From Alkalilimnicola ehrlichii (lineage in GTDB: Bacteria > Pseudomonadota > Gammaproteobacteria > Nitrococcales > AK92): a stretch of 64,000 bases of DNA. How positions within the stretch are numbered: the first letter of the stretch is position 1; each line of letters opens with the position of its first letter. The position numbers and the translations under genes are program-made. Of the stretch, positions 40,859 to 52,192 are shown in pieces. Under the pieces are notes generated by a model that was given only the letters and a program-made list of their open reading frames with translations, was not told the DNA's origin and did no database searches. The stretch spans positions 124,001-188,000 of the forward strand of contig NZ_NFZV01000005.1 of NCBI RefSeq assembly GCF_003399765.1. Direction: 5' to 3'.

Positions 40859-42076
40859 ATGGCAGTAGGTTATCAAGGTTTACCGGAGTTGATGCCGGTC
40901 GCCGGCGTGCGCTTGGCTACCGTCAAGGCGGGGATTAAAAAGCCTGATCGACGCGATCTGGTGTTGTTCGAGCTGGCACCGGATACGCAGTGTGCGGCGG
41001 TTTTTACGCAGAATCGCTTTTGCGCAGCTCCGGTGCAGGTGGCAAAACAGCACTTGTCCGTGGGCAGACCAGGCTATTTACTCATTAATACCGGTTACGC
41101 TAATGCGGGCACAGGCGAACGGGGGCTGGCGGACGCGATAGCCTGCTGTACGGCGGTTGCCGAGGTCGCCGGTTGCGAGCCCGAGCGGGTGCTACCTTTC
41201 TCGACCGGCGTGATCGGCGAACCGTTACCGGTTGAGCGTATTAAGGCTGCTGTGCCCGCGCTATTGGCTGAGCTCAGCGACACGGGCTGGGCAGCTGCCG
41301 CCGAAGGTATCATGACGACGGATACCGTACCGAAAGCGGCGAGTCGTACGCTTGAGCTAGGCGGGCAGCGAGTGACCCTGACCGGCGTTTCCAAAGGGGC
41401 CGGCATGATTCGGCCGAATATGGCGACAATGCTGAGCTTTGTCGCTACCGATGCGGCTGTCGCGCCGGAGCTGTTGGACTCGGCTCTGCGAGAAGCGGTG
41501 GCGGTTTCGTTTAACCGCATTACGGTGGATGGCGATACGTCCACTAACGATGCACTGCTGTTGTTGGCGACGGGCCGGTCGGGCGCGTCTGTCATCGACG
41601 CTGAGAATAGCGATTATCGGCGTTTCGTCGCTGCGTTAACGGATATTTGTATCGAGTTGGCGCAGGCCATCGTCCGCGACGGCGAAGGAGCGACCAAGTT
41701 TATTGCCGTTAAGGTCGAAGGTGCCGAAACGGTCGCCGAGGCAGAGCAGGTTGCATTTACCGTTGCCGAGTCGCCCTTGGTAAAAACGGCGTTATTTGCC
41801 GCCGACCCTAATTGGGGGCGGATTCTGGCTGCGATCGGTAGGGCGGGTGTCGACGATCTGGCGGTCGAGCGTGTGCGCTTGTATCTCGACGATTTGTTGA
41901 TCGCTGACAAAGGGGGGCGTGTGGCGGATTATGACGAATCGGCAGCTGCCGAGCGGATGGCTAAGGAGGAATTGACCATCGGCATCCGTTTGGAGCGAGG
42001 CAGCGCCGAGGCGACGGTTTGGACATGCGATTTCTCCTACGATTATGTCCGGATCAATGCCGACTATCGCACCTGA
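40859..42076 (+). CDS. argJ: Bifunctional ornithine acetyltransferase/N-acetylglutamate synthase
   Basis: 405 residues. It transfers acetyl from N-acetylornithine to glutamate in the cyclic arginine pathway. Motifs: AAVFTQNRFCAAPVQVA, NTGYANAGTGERGLADA, EGIMTTDTVPKAASR, and the self-cleavage region GAGMIRPNMATMLSF (processed between Ala and Thr into alpha and beta chains). The end DFSYDYVRINADYRT is standard. Starts 8 bases after secA, possibly cotranscribed. Confidence 0.96.
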   Translation: MAVGYQGLPELMPVAGVRLATVKAGIKKPDRRDLVLFELAPDTQCAAVFTQNRFCAAPVQVAKQHLSVGRPGYLLINTGYANAGTGERGLADAIACCTAVAEVAGCEPERVLPFSTGVIGEPLPVERIKAAVPALLAELSDTGWAAAAEGIMTTDTVPKAASRTLELGGQRVTLTGVSKGAGMIRPNMATMLSFVATDAAVAPELLDSALREAVAVSFNRITVDGDTSTNDALLLLATGRSGASVIDAENSDYRRFVAALTDICIELAQAIVRDGEGATKFIAVKVEGAETVAEAEQVAFTVAESPLVKTALFAADPNWGRILAAIGRAGVDDLAVERVRLYLDDLLIADKGGRVADYDESAAAERMAKEELTIGIRLERGSAEATVWTCDFSYDYVRINADYRT

Positions 42077-43044
42077 ATGAGCGCCAAGTATGAGAGTAAG
42101 CCGCTGCATGTTGCGGTAGCGGCCGTTTTCGACGCTGCCGGGCGGGTGCTACTCGCTCGGCGGCCGAAGCATGTTCATCAAGGCGATTTGTGGGAGTTTC
42201 CCGGCGGTAAAGTCGAGGCGGGCGAGAGCGTCGAAGCCGCCTTGGCGCGGGAGCTTTGGGAAGAGGTCCATATTCGGCCCCTGCGCAGTCGGCCTCTGAT
42301 CCAAATCCCCTTTCGTTACCCAGATCGCTACGTATTGCTCGATGTATGGCGGGTAGAAGCTTTTGCCGGAGAACCTGAAGGGCGGGAAGGACAACCGTTG
42401 GCGTGGGTTGAGCCGGATTCGTTAGGCGCTTACCGTTTCCCGGCCGCGAATCGGCCAATTGTTTCCGCCGTTCAGTTGCCGCCGGTATACGCCATTAGCG
42501 GGTCCGTCGGTACCGAGGTCGAGCGTTTCCTCACGACCCTCGAACAAACGCTGGATAGCGGTGTGTCGCTATTACAGTTGCGACTCGGCTTGCCGGAGGA
42601 TAGCCCGGCGTTTGCCGAAATCGCGAAACGCGCTATCGGTAGGGCCCGTTCGCGTGGAGCTCGCGTTTTGCTGAATGCCGCGCCTCAGCGGGCTCGGCAG
42701 CTTGGCGCCGATGGCGTGCACTTGAGTTCGGCGCGATTAAGGGCTTTGGGCGAGCGCCCTTTACCGGACGCTTACTGGGTTGCCGCATCCTGCCACTGTG
42801 CGACTGAGTTAGCACAAGCTGCCCGCATCGGCGCCGATTTTGCCGTTTTGTCTCCGGTTTGCGAGACACCGTCTCATCCAGGTGCCAGGCTGTTAGGGTG
42901 GGAGGGGTTTCGTGAGCTGACGGCCGAGGCAGCGCTGCCTGTGTATGCCTTGGGGGTGTCGACACGACTTCCCTGGAGCGTGTCTACCGTGCCGGCGGGC
43001 AAGGGATCGCTGGTATTCGTGCCTTCTGGCAAGTACCCGAGTAA
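42077..43044 (+). CDS. MutT Nudix hydrolase fused to ThiE-like domain (one frame break)
   Basis: The N-terminal half is a MutT-type Nudix protein with box GKVEAGESVEAALARELWEEV (about 37-57), predicted to cleave 8-oxo-dGTP. The C-terminal half resembles thiamine phosphate synthase (GTEVERFL, RVLLNAAPQRARQLGADGVHLSS, ADFAVLSPVCETPSHPGA). This two-domain arrangement is known in Pseudomonas-like genomes. The frame breaks in the G5 run 42952-42956. A sixth G gives ALGGVDTTSLERVYRAGGQGIAGIRAFW and a stop at 43042-43044, the normal ThiE-like ending. It begins directly after argJ, one base after its stop. Confidence 0.88.
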
Positions 43045-43071
43045 TCGACCTTATGAGCCGGGCGCCGGCAA

Positions 43072-43272
43072 CTACTCATTGGCGGAAGGGTAGTCGCTGT
43101 CGATATTGTCAAAGAGCGGCTCGTTCAACTCATTGCCGGCGATGTGATTACTACCGTCAAACCAAGCGCCAAGATCGATGAGTTTGCAGCGCCGACTACA
43201 AAATGGCCGGTAACGAGCTTCCGAGTTCCAAACCACTTTGGTATCGCAGGTTGGGCAACGGACTACAGTCAT
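43072..43272 (-). CDS. yacG: DNA gyrase inhibitor YacG
   Basis: 66-residue zinc protein, [15 protein letters not shown]...[15 protein letters not shown], with paired CxxC and CxxxC ligands (about Cys 6, 9, 25, 29). In E. coli it binds GyrB and inhibits gyrase. The ATG at 43272 has GAGGT five bases upstream and is preferred over a TTG 12 bases earlier. An acidic tail ends the protein. Follows zapD in the operon; convergent with mutT. Confidence 0.93.
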   Translation of the reverse strand: MTVVRCPTCDTKVVWNSEARYRPFCSRRCKLIDLGAWFDGSNHIAGNELNEPLFDNIDSDYPSANE

Positions 43273-43280
43273 TTCATACC

Positions 43281-44063
43281 TCAAATCACGCAGCAGCAGA
43301 GTTGAAACTCTACGTCGTCGTTTATCTGTACCGGCCGCTCCCGGGTGTCGTCTTGCGATAGAAAGCGGACGGTGAAAAAGAGTTTGCTACCGCTTATCTC
43401 CGGAAAGCAGTGGGCTCCCTCAGGTAAGCCAATGCGGATCAGCTGATAGGGAACATCGCGCTCTAACGTTCGCTGGTAATTTCCTCGCTCCGCCCATTGT
43501 TGCTGCGGAATAGCACTATCTCGTAAGACGGAAAGCAGCAACTGGCCGCTTCTTCGGAGCGGGTCGAAACTAGCAAGCCATGCTTGCAGCTGAGCTTGGC
43601 GTTTAGCCGCGGCTTGGCTTAGCCAGTTTTGATAGGTTGGAAGATCGAAGCCGCAGGTGCCGCCAGCTATCCCGCTGCGCTTAATGATACTATTGAGTAG
43701 CTCGTCGGCTTTAAGTTCGCAGCCCGGCTGGCCGCGAACGGCGCGGAGTTCGTTAATCAGGCTTCGAGCGTTGCCAAGGGTTTCTTGCAGGCGCTCTTGG
43801 GCAACGCCGGGGCTATTCTCCAGTCGCTGTAGCGTTGTGATGAGACGTTCGAGTTCTTGTACCAAGTCGGTGCGCAGGTCGCCGCGTTCCAATACGCCGA
43901 GGATAGCGATGAGCGAGTCAACGGCTCTTCTGCTATGCCATACCGTATCGCCTTGGATGGCTTTTTGCGCCTCGTCATAGAGAAGCTCAAGCCGCAACAG
44001 CGTACGAACCCGTTCGTTGAGCGGTTGTTCGTAAATGAGTAAATTCTGCTCGGCATTCGCCAT
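43281..44063 (-). CDS. zapD: Cell division protein ZapD
   Basis: 260 residues, DUF1342. In E. coli ZapD crosslinks FtsZ filaments via the FtsZ C-terminal peptide. Family text: [37 protein letters not shown], and [29 protein letters not shown]. Ends in an unusual run of three cysteines. In order with coaE and yacG as in enterobacteria. Confidence 0.95.
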   Translation of the reverse strand: MANAEQNLLIYEQPLNERVRTLLRLELLYDEAQKAIQGDTVWHSRRAVDSLIAILGVLERGDLRTDLVQELERLITTLQRLENSPGVAQERLQETLGNARSLINELRAVRGQPGCELKADELLNSIIKRSGIAGGTCGFDLPTYQNWLSQAAAKRQAQLQAWLASFDPLRRSGQLLLSVLRDSAIPQQQWAERGNYQRTLERDVPYQLIRIGLPEGAHCFPEISGSKLFFTVRFLSQDDTRERPVQINDDVEFQLCCCVI

Positions 44064-44230
44064 GGGGCCATATCCTTGCTATTCCAAGGGCGGGCTTAGC
44101 TTGCCGCCGCGTATTACATCGCCTAATGTGTCTGCGGTCGCCATGTTGGGCCGGCGAACAGCCTGGCGTGTATCTGACCGCGAGTGCTTGGCTTCCGTAT
44201 ATATTGCTTTAACCGAAGGGCAAAGCATGC

Positions 44231-44857
44231 CTAGCCAGGGTTTCGTTCGGCAGCCAAGCTCAGGTAGTGCCGGTGCAAAGCTTCGACTTTCGGCTTTAGT
44301 TCGTTAGGACCGGCGCTGTTTTCGAGTACGTCGTTGGCAGCGTCAAGCCGCCTTTGTCTTTCCGTTTGCGATGCGATAATGGCATCCGCCTGTGTCCTAT
44401 CGCAGGCGTCTCGCTGCATGAGCCGGCTGCGTTGGGTTTCTACCGGCACGTCGATTACTAAGATACGGTCAACAAGTTTACTGAAATCCGACTCGACCAG
44501 CAGCGGTACTACGAGAATAACGTACGCTGCCTGTATTTGGTCGAGTTGGTCAAGTAGGCGCTGCCGAATCAAAGGATGCAGTATGGCTTCTAGCTGCTGC
44601 CGTGCGGTTTGGTCTTGAAAGACGACATTCCTTAAGCTGCGCCGGTCTAGGCGCCCATGTTTATCGATTATGGTAGCGCCAAAAGTGTCGACAAGCCGGG
44701 CCAAGCCCGCCGTTCCTGGCTCTACGACTTCGCGCGCGGCTACATCGGCATCCAGTACGGGAACGCCCAGTTCGGCGAAAAGCTCGGCGACGGTTGACTT
44801 GCCGCTCGCAACACCGCCAGTCAGTCCGACAATATAAAGGCTTGTAGGGTTCCGCAT
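44231..44857 (-). CDS. coaE: Dephospho-CoA kinase
   Basis: 208 residues. Last step of coenzyme A synthesis. P-loop IVGLTGGVASGKSTVAELF (about 8-26), DADVAAREVV, and LVVPLLVESDF. The ATG at 44857 overlaps the pilD stop by one base (TAATG); longer upstream frames lie inside pilD. 167 bases separate it from zapD, holding no gene. Confidence 0.95.
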   Translation of the reverse strand: MRNPTSLYIVGLTGGVASGKSTVAELFAELGVPVLDADVAAREVVEPGTAGLARLVDTFGATIIDKHGRLDRRSLRNVVFQDQTARQQLEAILHPLIRQRLLDQLDQIQAAYVILVVPLLVESDFSKLVDRILVIDVPVETQRSRLMQRDACDRTQADAIIASQTERQRRLDAANDVLENSAGPNELKPKVEALHRHYLSLAAERNPG

Positions 44858-45729
44858 TAGTTTAGCCCTGCCCATCTTAGATAAGCGCCCACTAAATCGT
44901 CTTGCCATAGTAGCGCTATCCATCCTGCAGCGGCCAGATAAGGGCCGAACGGAATAGGAACGTTGCGATCCTGGCCGCGGAACGCAATAAGCGCGATGCC
45001 TACTAATGCGCCGACCAGCGATGATAGAAGGATCACTACCGGGAGAGCTTGCCAGCCTAACCAAGCGCCGAATACGGCCAATAGCTTGAAATCACCGTAC
45101 CCCATGCCCTCTTTGCCGGTTAATAAACGGAATAGATGGAATACGCTCCAGAGCGACAGATACCCGGCAACCGCACCGATAATGGCGTCTTGCGGCTGCG
45201 TGAAGTAACCGCCGAGGCTTAGGAGAAGCCCAATCCAAATGAGGGGCAGGGTTAGGTTGTCTGGCAGTAATTGGTGATCTAGATCAATCCCCGATAGAGC
45301 AATCAAGCTCCAGCTGAGGAGTAAGGCCGCCGCGGCTTCGAAGCTATAGCCGAATTGCCAGGCGACTACTGCCGATACAATGGCGGTGAACAGCTCCACT
45401 ACCGGGTAGCGGATCGAAATGGTCGTCTTACAGCCGCGGCAACGACCTTTCAGCCACAGATAGCTGATAACCGGGATGTTTTCCCAGGGGCGAATGCGGC
45501 GTTGACACTCCGGGCAATGCGAAGGCGGCCACCAAAGGCTGTGGCGGCGTTCGGGCGTCTTAGTAGACTCGTCGGGGTTGAGGAATTCTTCGCACTGCTG
45601 GCGCCAGTCTGCTTCCAACATCTTCGGAACGCGCAAAATAACGACGTTCAAAAAACTTCCCACCAGCAAACCAAGGACAAAGGTAACGCCGATGAAGGCG
45701 GCGAGGGAGTCTTGTAGATAATCGAACAT
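44857..45729 (-). CDS. pilD: Prepilin peptidase/N-methyltransferase
   Basis: 290 residues, polytopic. It cleaves and N-methylates type IV prepilins and pseudopilins. Zinc-binding CPEC (about 73) and CRGC (about 98) pairs in the cytoplasmic loop, and the two catalytic aspartates in LSGIDLDHQLLPD and GMGYGDFKLLA. It would process FimT, PilV and PilW encoded at the end of the window. Downstream of pilB and pilC. Confidence 0.96.
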   Translation of the reverse strand: MFDYLQDSLAAFIGVTFVLGLLVGSFLNVVILRVPKMLEADWRQQCEEFLNPDESTKTPERRHSLWWPPSHCPECQRRIRPWENIPVISYLWLKGRCRGCKTTISIRYPVVELFTAIVSAVVAWQFGYSFEAAAALLLSWSLIALSGIDLDHQLLPDNLTLPLIWIGLLLSLGGYFTQPQDAIIGAVAGYLSLWSVFHLFRLLTGKEGMGYGDFKLLAVFGAWLGWQALPVVILLSSLVGALVGIALIAFRGQDRNVPIPFGPYLAAAGWIALLWQDDLVGAYLRWAGLN

Positions 45730-45788
45730 TAGCTGGCGCCTGAAGATTGTCGATGAAAGCCTAAACGCGGATGCCGCGGCCGTGGCCG

Positions 45789-46999
45789 CTAGACCACTTG
45801 CCCCAACTGAAAGATAGGCAGGTACATGGCAATAACGAGGCCGCCCACGAGGACGCCGAGTACGACCATAATGAAGGGTTCGAGCAAGCTGCTTAGGCTG
45901 TCGATGGTGTTGTCGACTTCCTCTTCATAGAAGTCTGCGACTTTGGCAAGCATGCTGTCTAATGTGCCGGCTTCTTCGCCTGTGGCTACCATCTGCACCA
46001 TCATATTGGGGAACAACTCAGCCTGTTGCATCGCCAGTTGTAATTGCTGGCCGGATGCGACTTGGTCGCGCATTTCCAGTACCGCTTCCTCGAAAATTAT
46101 ATTACCTGTGGCTCCTGCGACCGATTCTAAGGCTTCCACGAGAGGAACGCCTGCTGCGAACATCGTCGATAAGGTGCGCGCATAACGTGCATAGGCCGCT
46201 TTCTCAAGGATAGTGCCTATGACCGGTATCTTAAGCGATAAACGATCGATGAGTCGGCGGAACTGCGGTGAGCGCTTTCTTACAGCAATAAATCCGCCGA
46301 TACCGAAGGCGATGCCGGCGAATAACCATACGCCTCTATCTCGGACGAAGTCGGAAAGGTCTAGCACCAGACGGGTAAAAGCCGGTAGGTCCGCTCCGAA
46401 CCCGCGAAACAGCGCCTCGAACTGGGGAACAACCCAGACGAGTAGAACTACCGTCACGACAAACGCCACTGCAATGACCGCGGCAGGGTAAAAAGCGCTT
46501 TCTTAATCTTCTTTTTCAGCGACTCGGTTTTTTCTTTGTATGTCGCTATCTTGTTTAGCAGAGTATCTAAAATACCTGCCTGTTCGCCTGCTTTAACCAG
46601 ATTTCTGACCAAAGGGTCAAACTGGAGAGGGTGCTTGCCTAGCGCTTCCGTTAGGGAGGTTCCCGCCTCGATATCCGCTTTTATGCCTAGCACCATGTCT
46701 TGCATGCTAGATTTTCGGTGTCCCCGTCCGATGATGTCGAAGGCCTGTACCAGCGGCACACCCGAGCTCAACATGGTGGATAATTGCCTGCTGAATATGG
46801 CAATGTCGGCCGAGTTGATAGCACCGCCGCGCCTTCTCGTTGCCTTTTTCTGTACTCTGCGCGGGACAATGCCCTGCTTGCGTAACTCGTTCTTGACTAA
46901 GTTTGCGCTCGCCGCTTGGCTTTCCCCCTTTACCTTAGCCCCTCTTTTATCGATTCCTTCCCAGGCAAAAGTGGCAAGTTTTATTGTTTTCTCTGCCAT
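45789..46999 (-). CDS. pilC: Type IV pilus inner-membrane platform protein PilC (one frame break)
   Basis: About 404 residues, GspF family, with two repeats of the T2SSF domain: first FSRQLSTMLSSGVPLVQAFDII, second YARYARTLSTMFAAGVPLVEALESV, and three membrane segments. The break is the A5 run at 46490-46494 (plus strand). Restoring one base joins KKKIKKALFYPAAVIAVAFVVTVVLLVWVVPQF. ATG at 46999 with AAGGAAAG upstream. Confidence 0.94.
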
Positions 47000-47056
47000 A
47001 GTCAGTCTTTCCTTGGAGTATTACGCGTTGGAATCTGTCTCGCCGATGTACCTGTC

Positions 47057-48777
47057 TTAATCTCTCGTGACGCGATTAAGTTCTGCGAGACTAGTAATCC
47101 CTTGTTTTACTTTTAACAAACCCGAGCGGCGTAAGTCGGCAACTCCCTCCTTATTCGCTTGCTCGGCGAGCTGCATCGCATTCCCCCCTCCAGGATAATG
47201 CGGCCCATTGCTTCCGATACCGGCATGACTTGATAAATGCCGACCCGTCCTTTATAGCCCATGGCGCATTGTTCGCAGCCTTTGGGTTCGTAGACGGTGA
47301 GGTCGTCCAGCTCGTCTTCGAGAAAACCTTCTTTAAGTAGTGCCTCCCGCGGCAGGGCTGCCGGCTGCTTGCAGTTGTTGCAAAGGCGGCGTGCCAAGCG
47401 TTGCGCGATAATCAAGCTTACCGACGAGGCGATGTTGTAGGGTGCAACCCCCATGTTGGCGAGCCGGGTCAAAGTCTGCGGCGCGTCGTTGGTGTGCAGC
47501 GTGGATAGTACTAAGTGGCCGGTTTGCGACGCTTTAATGGCAATTTCAGCGGTTTCTAAGTCGCGAATCTCGCCGACCATGATGATATCGGGGTCTTGGC
47601 GCAAGAAAGCTCGCAAGGCAGAGGCGAAGGTCAGCCCGGCTCTGATGTTGAGGTTGACCTGGTTAATGCCGGGGAGGTTGATTTCAACCGGGTCCTCGAC
47701 CGTCGATATGTTGCGATCGTCGGTGTTGAGGATATTCAAAGCCGTGTACAACGACACCGTTTTACCGGAACCGGTCGGCCCGGTTACCAGGACCATCCCG
47801 TAGGGTTTATGGATGGCATTGAGGAACAGTTCTTTTTGTTCTTCTTCGTAACCGAGATGATCAATGCCAAGTTTTGCGCTGTTGGGGTCGAGAATACGTA
47901 GAACGATCTTCTCGCCGTAGAGTGTGGGGCAAGTATTAACCCGAAAGTCGATAGCCTTGGTGCGCGACAGGTTGAGCTTGATACGGCCGTCCTGGGGGAC
48001 TCGCCGTTCCGCGATATCGAGCCGTGCCATGACTTTCAGCCGCGCGGAAAGCCGGGGGGAGAGCGTAACCGGGGGGGCGGCAACTTCTCGCAGCACGCCG
48101 TCTTGGCGGAAACGTATCCGGTATTTTCTCTCGTACGGCTCGAAGTGGATATCCGAGGCACCTTTATTAATGGCGTCGAGCAAAATCTTGTTGATAAACC
48201 GAACGACGGGAGCGTCGTCGGTGTCGACGTTAGTGACCTCTGCGCTGTCCTCGTCGGTGCTTCCGCCGCCGCTTACCGATAGGTTGTCGAGATCTTCGTC
48301 GAGATCAAGATTGGCCATCGCACTGTTCGCACCGTCGAGTGCACGCTCGATGGCTCTGCCGAGTTTGTCGTCTTCAACGAGGATAGCTTCGGTGGTAAGA
48401 CCGGTATGGAATTTAAGCTCATCGAGCGCGTTGATATCGGTTGGGTCCGATACAGCAACAAACAGTCGTTTGCCACGCTTGAACAAAGGCAAGGCCCGAT
48501 GCTTTCGAATCAGTTTCTCTTTTACCAGAGAAACCGCTTGGCCGTCGCTGTCCATCACGTCTAAGTCGAACAGCGGTAGGCCAAACTCCTCGGAAGCCGC
48601 TTGGGCGATAGCCTTTGCTGGCGCCAGCTTGCTTTCGACCAAGTAGGTAACTAGCGGGGTGCGGGCTTGTCTTGCTTCGCTTAAGGCCGTTTTCGCACTG
48701 TCTTCGCTAATTAGGCCGTCACGGACGAGCCTGCCGGCAAGTCCACTAAAATTCAGCATGGGATTGACTGTGGCCAT
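47057..48777 (-). CDS. pilB: Type IV pilus assembly ATPase PilB (one frame break)
   Basis: About 574 residues. Extension motor of type IV pili. N-terminal MshEN/T2SSE domain, Walker A GPTGSGKTVSLYTAL, Asp and His boxes, Walker B IIMVGEIRDLETAEIA, and zinc-binding CNNCKQPA...CEQCAMGYKGRVG. The frame breaks in the C6 run 47183-47188 (plus strand). One more base continues EGGNAMQLAEQANKEGV..DLRRSGLLKVKQG to the stop at 47057-47059, the normal end. No pilin gene lies immediately upstream, unlike many pilABCD loci. Confidence 0.95.
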
Positions 48778-48998
48778 AAGTGATTACGTATTCGTTATCT
48801 TAGTTATTTGCTAGCGTATCCGTGCTGGGCAGCGACGATGGCTTGCCAGTCGCTGCAGGTTCCTCAATATAACTTATGCAGTAAGCGCTAACTAGTGGCC
48901 GCTCGCCTTTCCTGCCCTTGTGACGCTGTCCATTCGCTGTCAGCGGTGCTGGGCGTCTCGCAGCGACAGTTCATGGTCGGGCGTTGGCGGCAGAGTAT

Positions 48999-49031
48999 AA
49001 AAAAAGCCCGGCATCATGGATGCCGGGCTTT
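48999..49031 (-). terminator. Intrinsic terminator of tRNA-Pro (minus strand)
   Basis: AAAGCCCGGCATC (49003-49015) and GATGCCGGGCTTT (49019-49031) form a 13-bp stem with a 3-base loop. On the minus strand it is followed by seven Ts (48999-49005). It lies just 3' of the tRNA. Confidence 0.9.
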
Positions 49032-49038
49032 CGTTAAA

Positions 49039-49115
49039 TGGTCGGGGTGAGAGGATTTGAACCTCCGGCCCCTGCCTCCCGAAGACAGTGCTCTACCAAG
49101 CTGAGCTACACCCCG
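49039..49115 (-). tRNA. tRNA-Pro (anticodon CGG)
   Basis: 77-nt tRNA on the minus strand starting CGGGGTGTAGCTCAGC. The anticodon arm is CTGTC-TTCGGGA-GGCAG with anticodon CGG, T-arm GGAGGTTCAAATCCTC, acceptor CGGGGTG/CACCCCG, and encoded CCA. All arms pair. Confidence 0.96.
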
Positions 49116-49123
49116 AGTTCGCC

Positions 49124-50092
49124 TTAAGCGGTGCGTTCGACCGAAAAATCAGCCAGTCTTTCCAAGGCTTGCCTATAATCGCTGTTCGGGAGACAGCCGA
49201 GGCTTTCTTTTGCCCTGTCCGCTTCAAGCTTAGCGAGGCGGCGAGTATAGGCTATCGCTCCGGTCTTTTCAATGGTCTCGTGAACTTCTTTTATGCGGTC
49301 GCGGCCCCCGGTTCGTACGACCTCTCGCAGCATGTCCGCGTCCGCTGGGGAGCCTGTGCGGATCGCATAGAGGAGTGGCATTGTCGGTTTGCCTTCCGCT
49401 AAGTCGTCGCCAATGTTCTTGCCGATCTCTTCGACGTCGCCGTCATAATCAAGCGCGTCGTCGATAAGCTGAAAGGCATTACCGAGGTGTTTGCCGTAAG
49501 CCGCCATTTGGTCGATAACCTCGCTAGACGCGTTCGAGATCATGCCGCCCAATCGGCAGCCGGCCTCAAACAACGTGCCCGTCTTGCGATAAATGACGTC
49601 TAAGTAATGCGCTTCGGTAATGTCAGGCTCATGAATATTGAGTAGCTGCATCACCTCGCCTTCGGCAATTGTGTTGGTGGCGCCGGCCATAACGGCCATG
49701 ATCTCCATTTTGCCGACTTCGACCATCATTTCGAAGGCGCGCGAATAGAGAAAATCGCCGACCAAGACGCTTGCTTCGTTACCCCAGATGCTGTTTGCGG
49801 TGTTTTGGCCGCGCCGGAGTTCGGAGGCGTCTACAACGTCGTCGTGCAGCAGGGTCGCGGTATGAATAAACTCGATGACCGCTGCCAATTGAATGTGATC
49901 TTCGCCGCGGTAACCGTTGGCTCGCGCTGCCAGTAGAACGATCAAAGGCCGCAGCCGTTTACCGCCGCTGTTGACGATATAACTGCCGAGCTGGTTGATC
50001 AGGACCACGTCGGAGCTGAGCCGTGCCTGTATGAGGCGGTTCACGGCAGCCATGTCTTCCGCGGCTAGTGAACGGATGGCGTCGATATCCAT
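49124..50092 (-). CDS. ispB: Octaprenyl diphosphate synthase
   Basis: 322 residues. Trans-prenyltransferase making the ubiquinone side chain. First aspartate-rich motif LLHDDVVDASELRRG (near 84) and second QLIDDALDYDGD (near 210); GGKRLRPLI near the N-terminus. Start at MDIDAIRSLAAEDM (ATG 50092); the upstream 19 residues of the longer frame look non-native. Divergent from rplU, as in E. coli. Confidence 0.95.
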   Translation of the reverse strand: MDIDAIRSLAAEDMAAVNRLIQARLSSDVVLINQLGSYIVNSGGKRLRPLIVLLAARANGYRGEDHIQLAAVIEFIHTATLLHDDVVDASELRRGQNTANSIWGNEASVLVGDFLYSRAFEMMVEVGKMEIMAVMAGATNTIAEGEVMQLLNIHEPDITEAHYLDVIYRKTGTLFEAGCRLGGMISNASSEVIDQMAAYGKHLGNAFQLIDDALDYDGDVEEIGKNIGDDLAEGKPTMPLLYAIRTGSPADADMLREVVRTGGRDRIKEVHETIEKTGAIAYTRRLAKLEADRAKESLGCLPNSDYRQALERLADFSVERTA

Positions 50093-50387
50093 TCCAGGGG
50101 CTCGGTGTTGAGAAAGCCCGCATGCTAGGGGGGGCTTTCTGAGTGTCAAGATTAAGTACGACTAAAGCAGAACGTATTGTACCTGAATAAGGCGAAGAAT
50201 AATTCCCTTGCTCTTGAATCGTTATCTGGTTCGTGCTTCTGTCTTGCATCGCTAGGTCTAAGATGTACCGGTTCGACAGCCCCCACTATATATGTCGAAA
50301 CCAGAGGTTTTGTCGTTTCCGGTTCCTTGAAAAGGCTCGGTGTTCGAAAATAATACCCTTATCTTGATACAAGAGGCGTTCTTTAGT

Positions 50388-50416
50388 TTGACCTTGAGAA
50401 GGCAAGGGGCTAAAAT
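50388..50416 (+). promoter_or_regulatory. rplU-rpmA sigma-70 promoter
   Basis: TTGACC (50388-50393), a 17-bp spacer, and TAAAAT (50411-50416), 42 bases before the rplU ATG at 50458. A near-consensus, strong promoter fitting a ribosomal protein operon. It lies within the 365-base divergent ispB-rplU gap (50093-50457), which has no gene. Confidence 0.8.
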
Positions 50417-50457
50417 TCCCGCCCTTGTTAGGTCGCAGAAGCCTTGGGAGTACGGAC

Positions 50458-50772
50458 ATGTACGCCGTTATCAAGACCGGAGGCAAGCAGTATCGTGTCT
50501 CCGAGGGTGAAACCCTGAAGGTCGAAAAATTGGACGCTGATGAAGGCGCGTCCGTGGATTTTGACCAGGTGCTGATGGTCACTGACGGTGACGACGTCAA
50601 GATTGGTACGCCGGTCCTGGCCGGTGGCAAGGTCTCCGCGACCGTGCTACGGCATGCCAAGGACAAGAAGGTGACCGGCATCAAGTTCAAACGCCGGCAC
50701 AACTACAAGCGTACGCTTGGTCACCGCCAACAGTTTACCGAAGTGAAGATCACCGGCATTTCGGCTGGTTGA
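50458..50772 (+). CDS. rplU: 50S ribosomal protein L21
   Basis: 104 residues, [25 protein letters not shown]..., ending [27 protein letters not shown]. Complete L21. The ATG at 50458 is the conserved start; an upstream in-frame TTG adds a non-native extension. Cotranscribed with rpmA. Confidence 0.98.
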   Translation: MYAVIKTGGKQYRVSEGETLKVEKLDADEGASVDFDQVLMVTDGDDVKIGTPVLAGGKVSATVLRHAKDKKVTGIKFKRRHNYKRTLGHRQQFTEVKITGISAG

Positions 50773-50784
50773 GAGGTATAGGCA

Positions 50785-51042
50785 ATGGCACATAAGAAAG
50801 CTGGCGGTAGTACTCGTAACGGTCGCGATTCCGAATCGAAACGACTGGGTGTGAAGCGCTTCGGCGGTCAGGCCGTTGTCGCTGGTAACATCCTGGTTCG
50901 GCAGCGCGGCACGCATTTTCACGCGGGTGAAAACGTTGGGGTCGGCCGTGATCACACCTTGTTTGCCAAGGCAGACGGTAATGTGGTCTTCGAGGTCAAA
51001 GGTTCTCGTAACCGTAAGTTCGTAAGCGTTCGCCCGAACTGA
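50785..51042 (+). CDS. rpmA: 50S ribosomal protein L27
   Basis: 85 residues, [31 protein letters not shown], complete L27 whose N-terminus reaches the peptidyl transferase centre. GAGG site upstream; 12 bases after rplU and followed by a strong terminator. Confidence 0.98.
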   Translation: MAHKKAGGSTRNGRDSESKRLGVKRFGGQAVVAGNILVRQRGTHFHAGENVGVGRDHTLFAKADGNVVFEVKGSRNRKFVSVRPN

Positions 51043-51065
51043 GTGACCCGACGCTCCCGCGTTGG

Positions 51066-51095
51066 AAAAAGCCCCGTCCCTGTGCGGGGCTTTTT
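51066..51095 (+). terminator. Intrinsic terminator after rpmA
   Basis: AAAAAGCCCCG (51066-51076) and CGGGGCTTTTT (51085-51095) with an 8-base loop. G+C-rich stem plus a T5 tail. It separates rplU-rpmA from obgE, which probably has its own promoter or relies on read-through. Confidence 0.92.
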
Positions 51096-51117
51096 GTGCA
51101 CAATATAAGCTCGGTGA

Positions 51118-52188
<1,071 letters not shown>

Positions 52189-52192
52189 CGTT

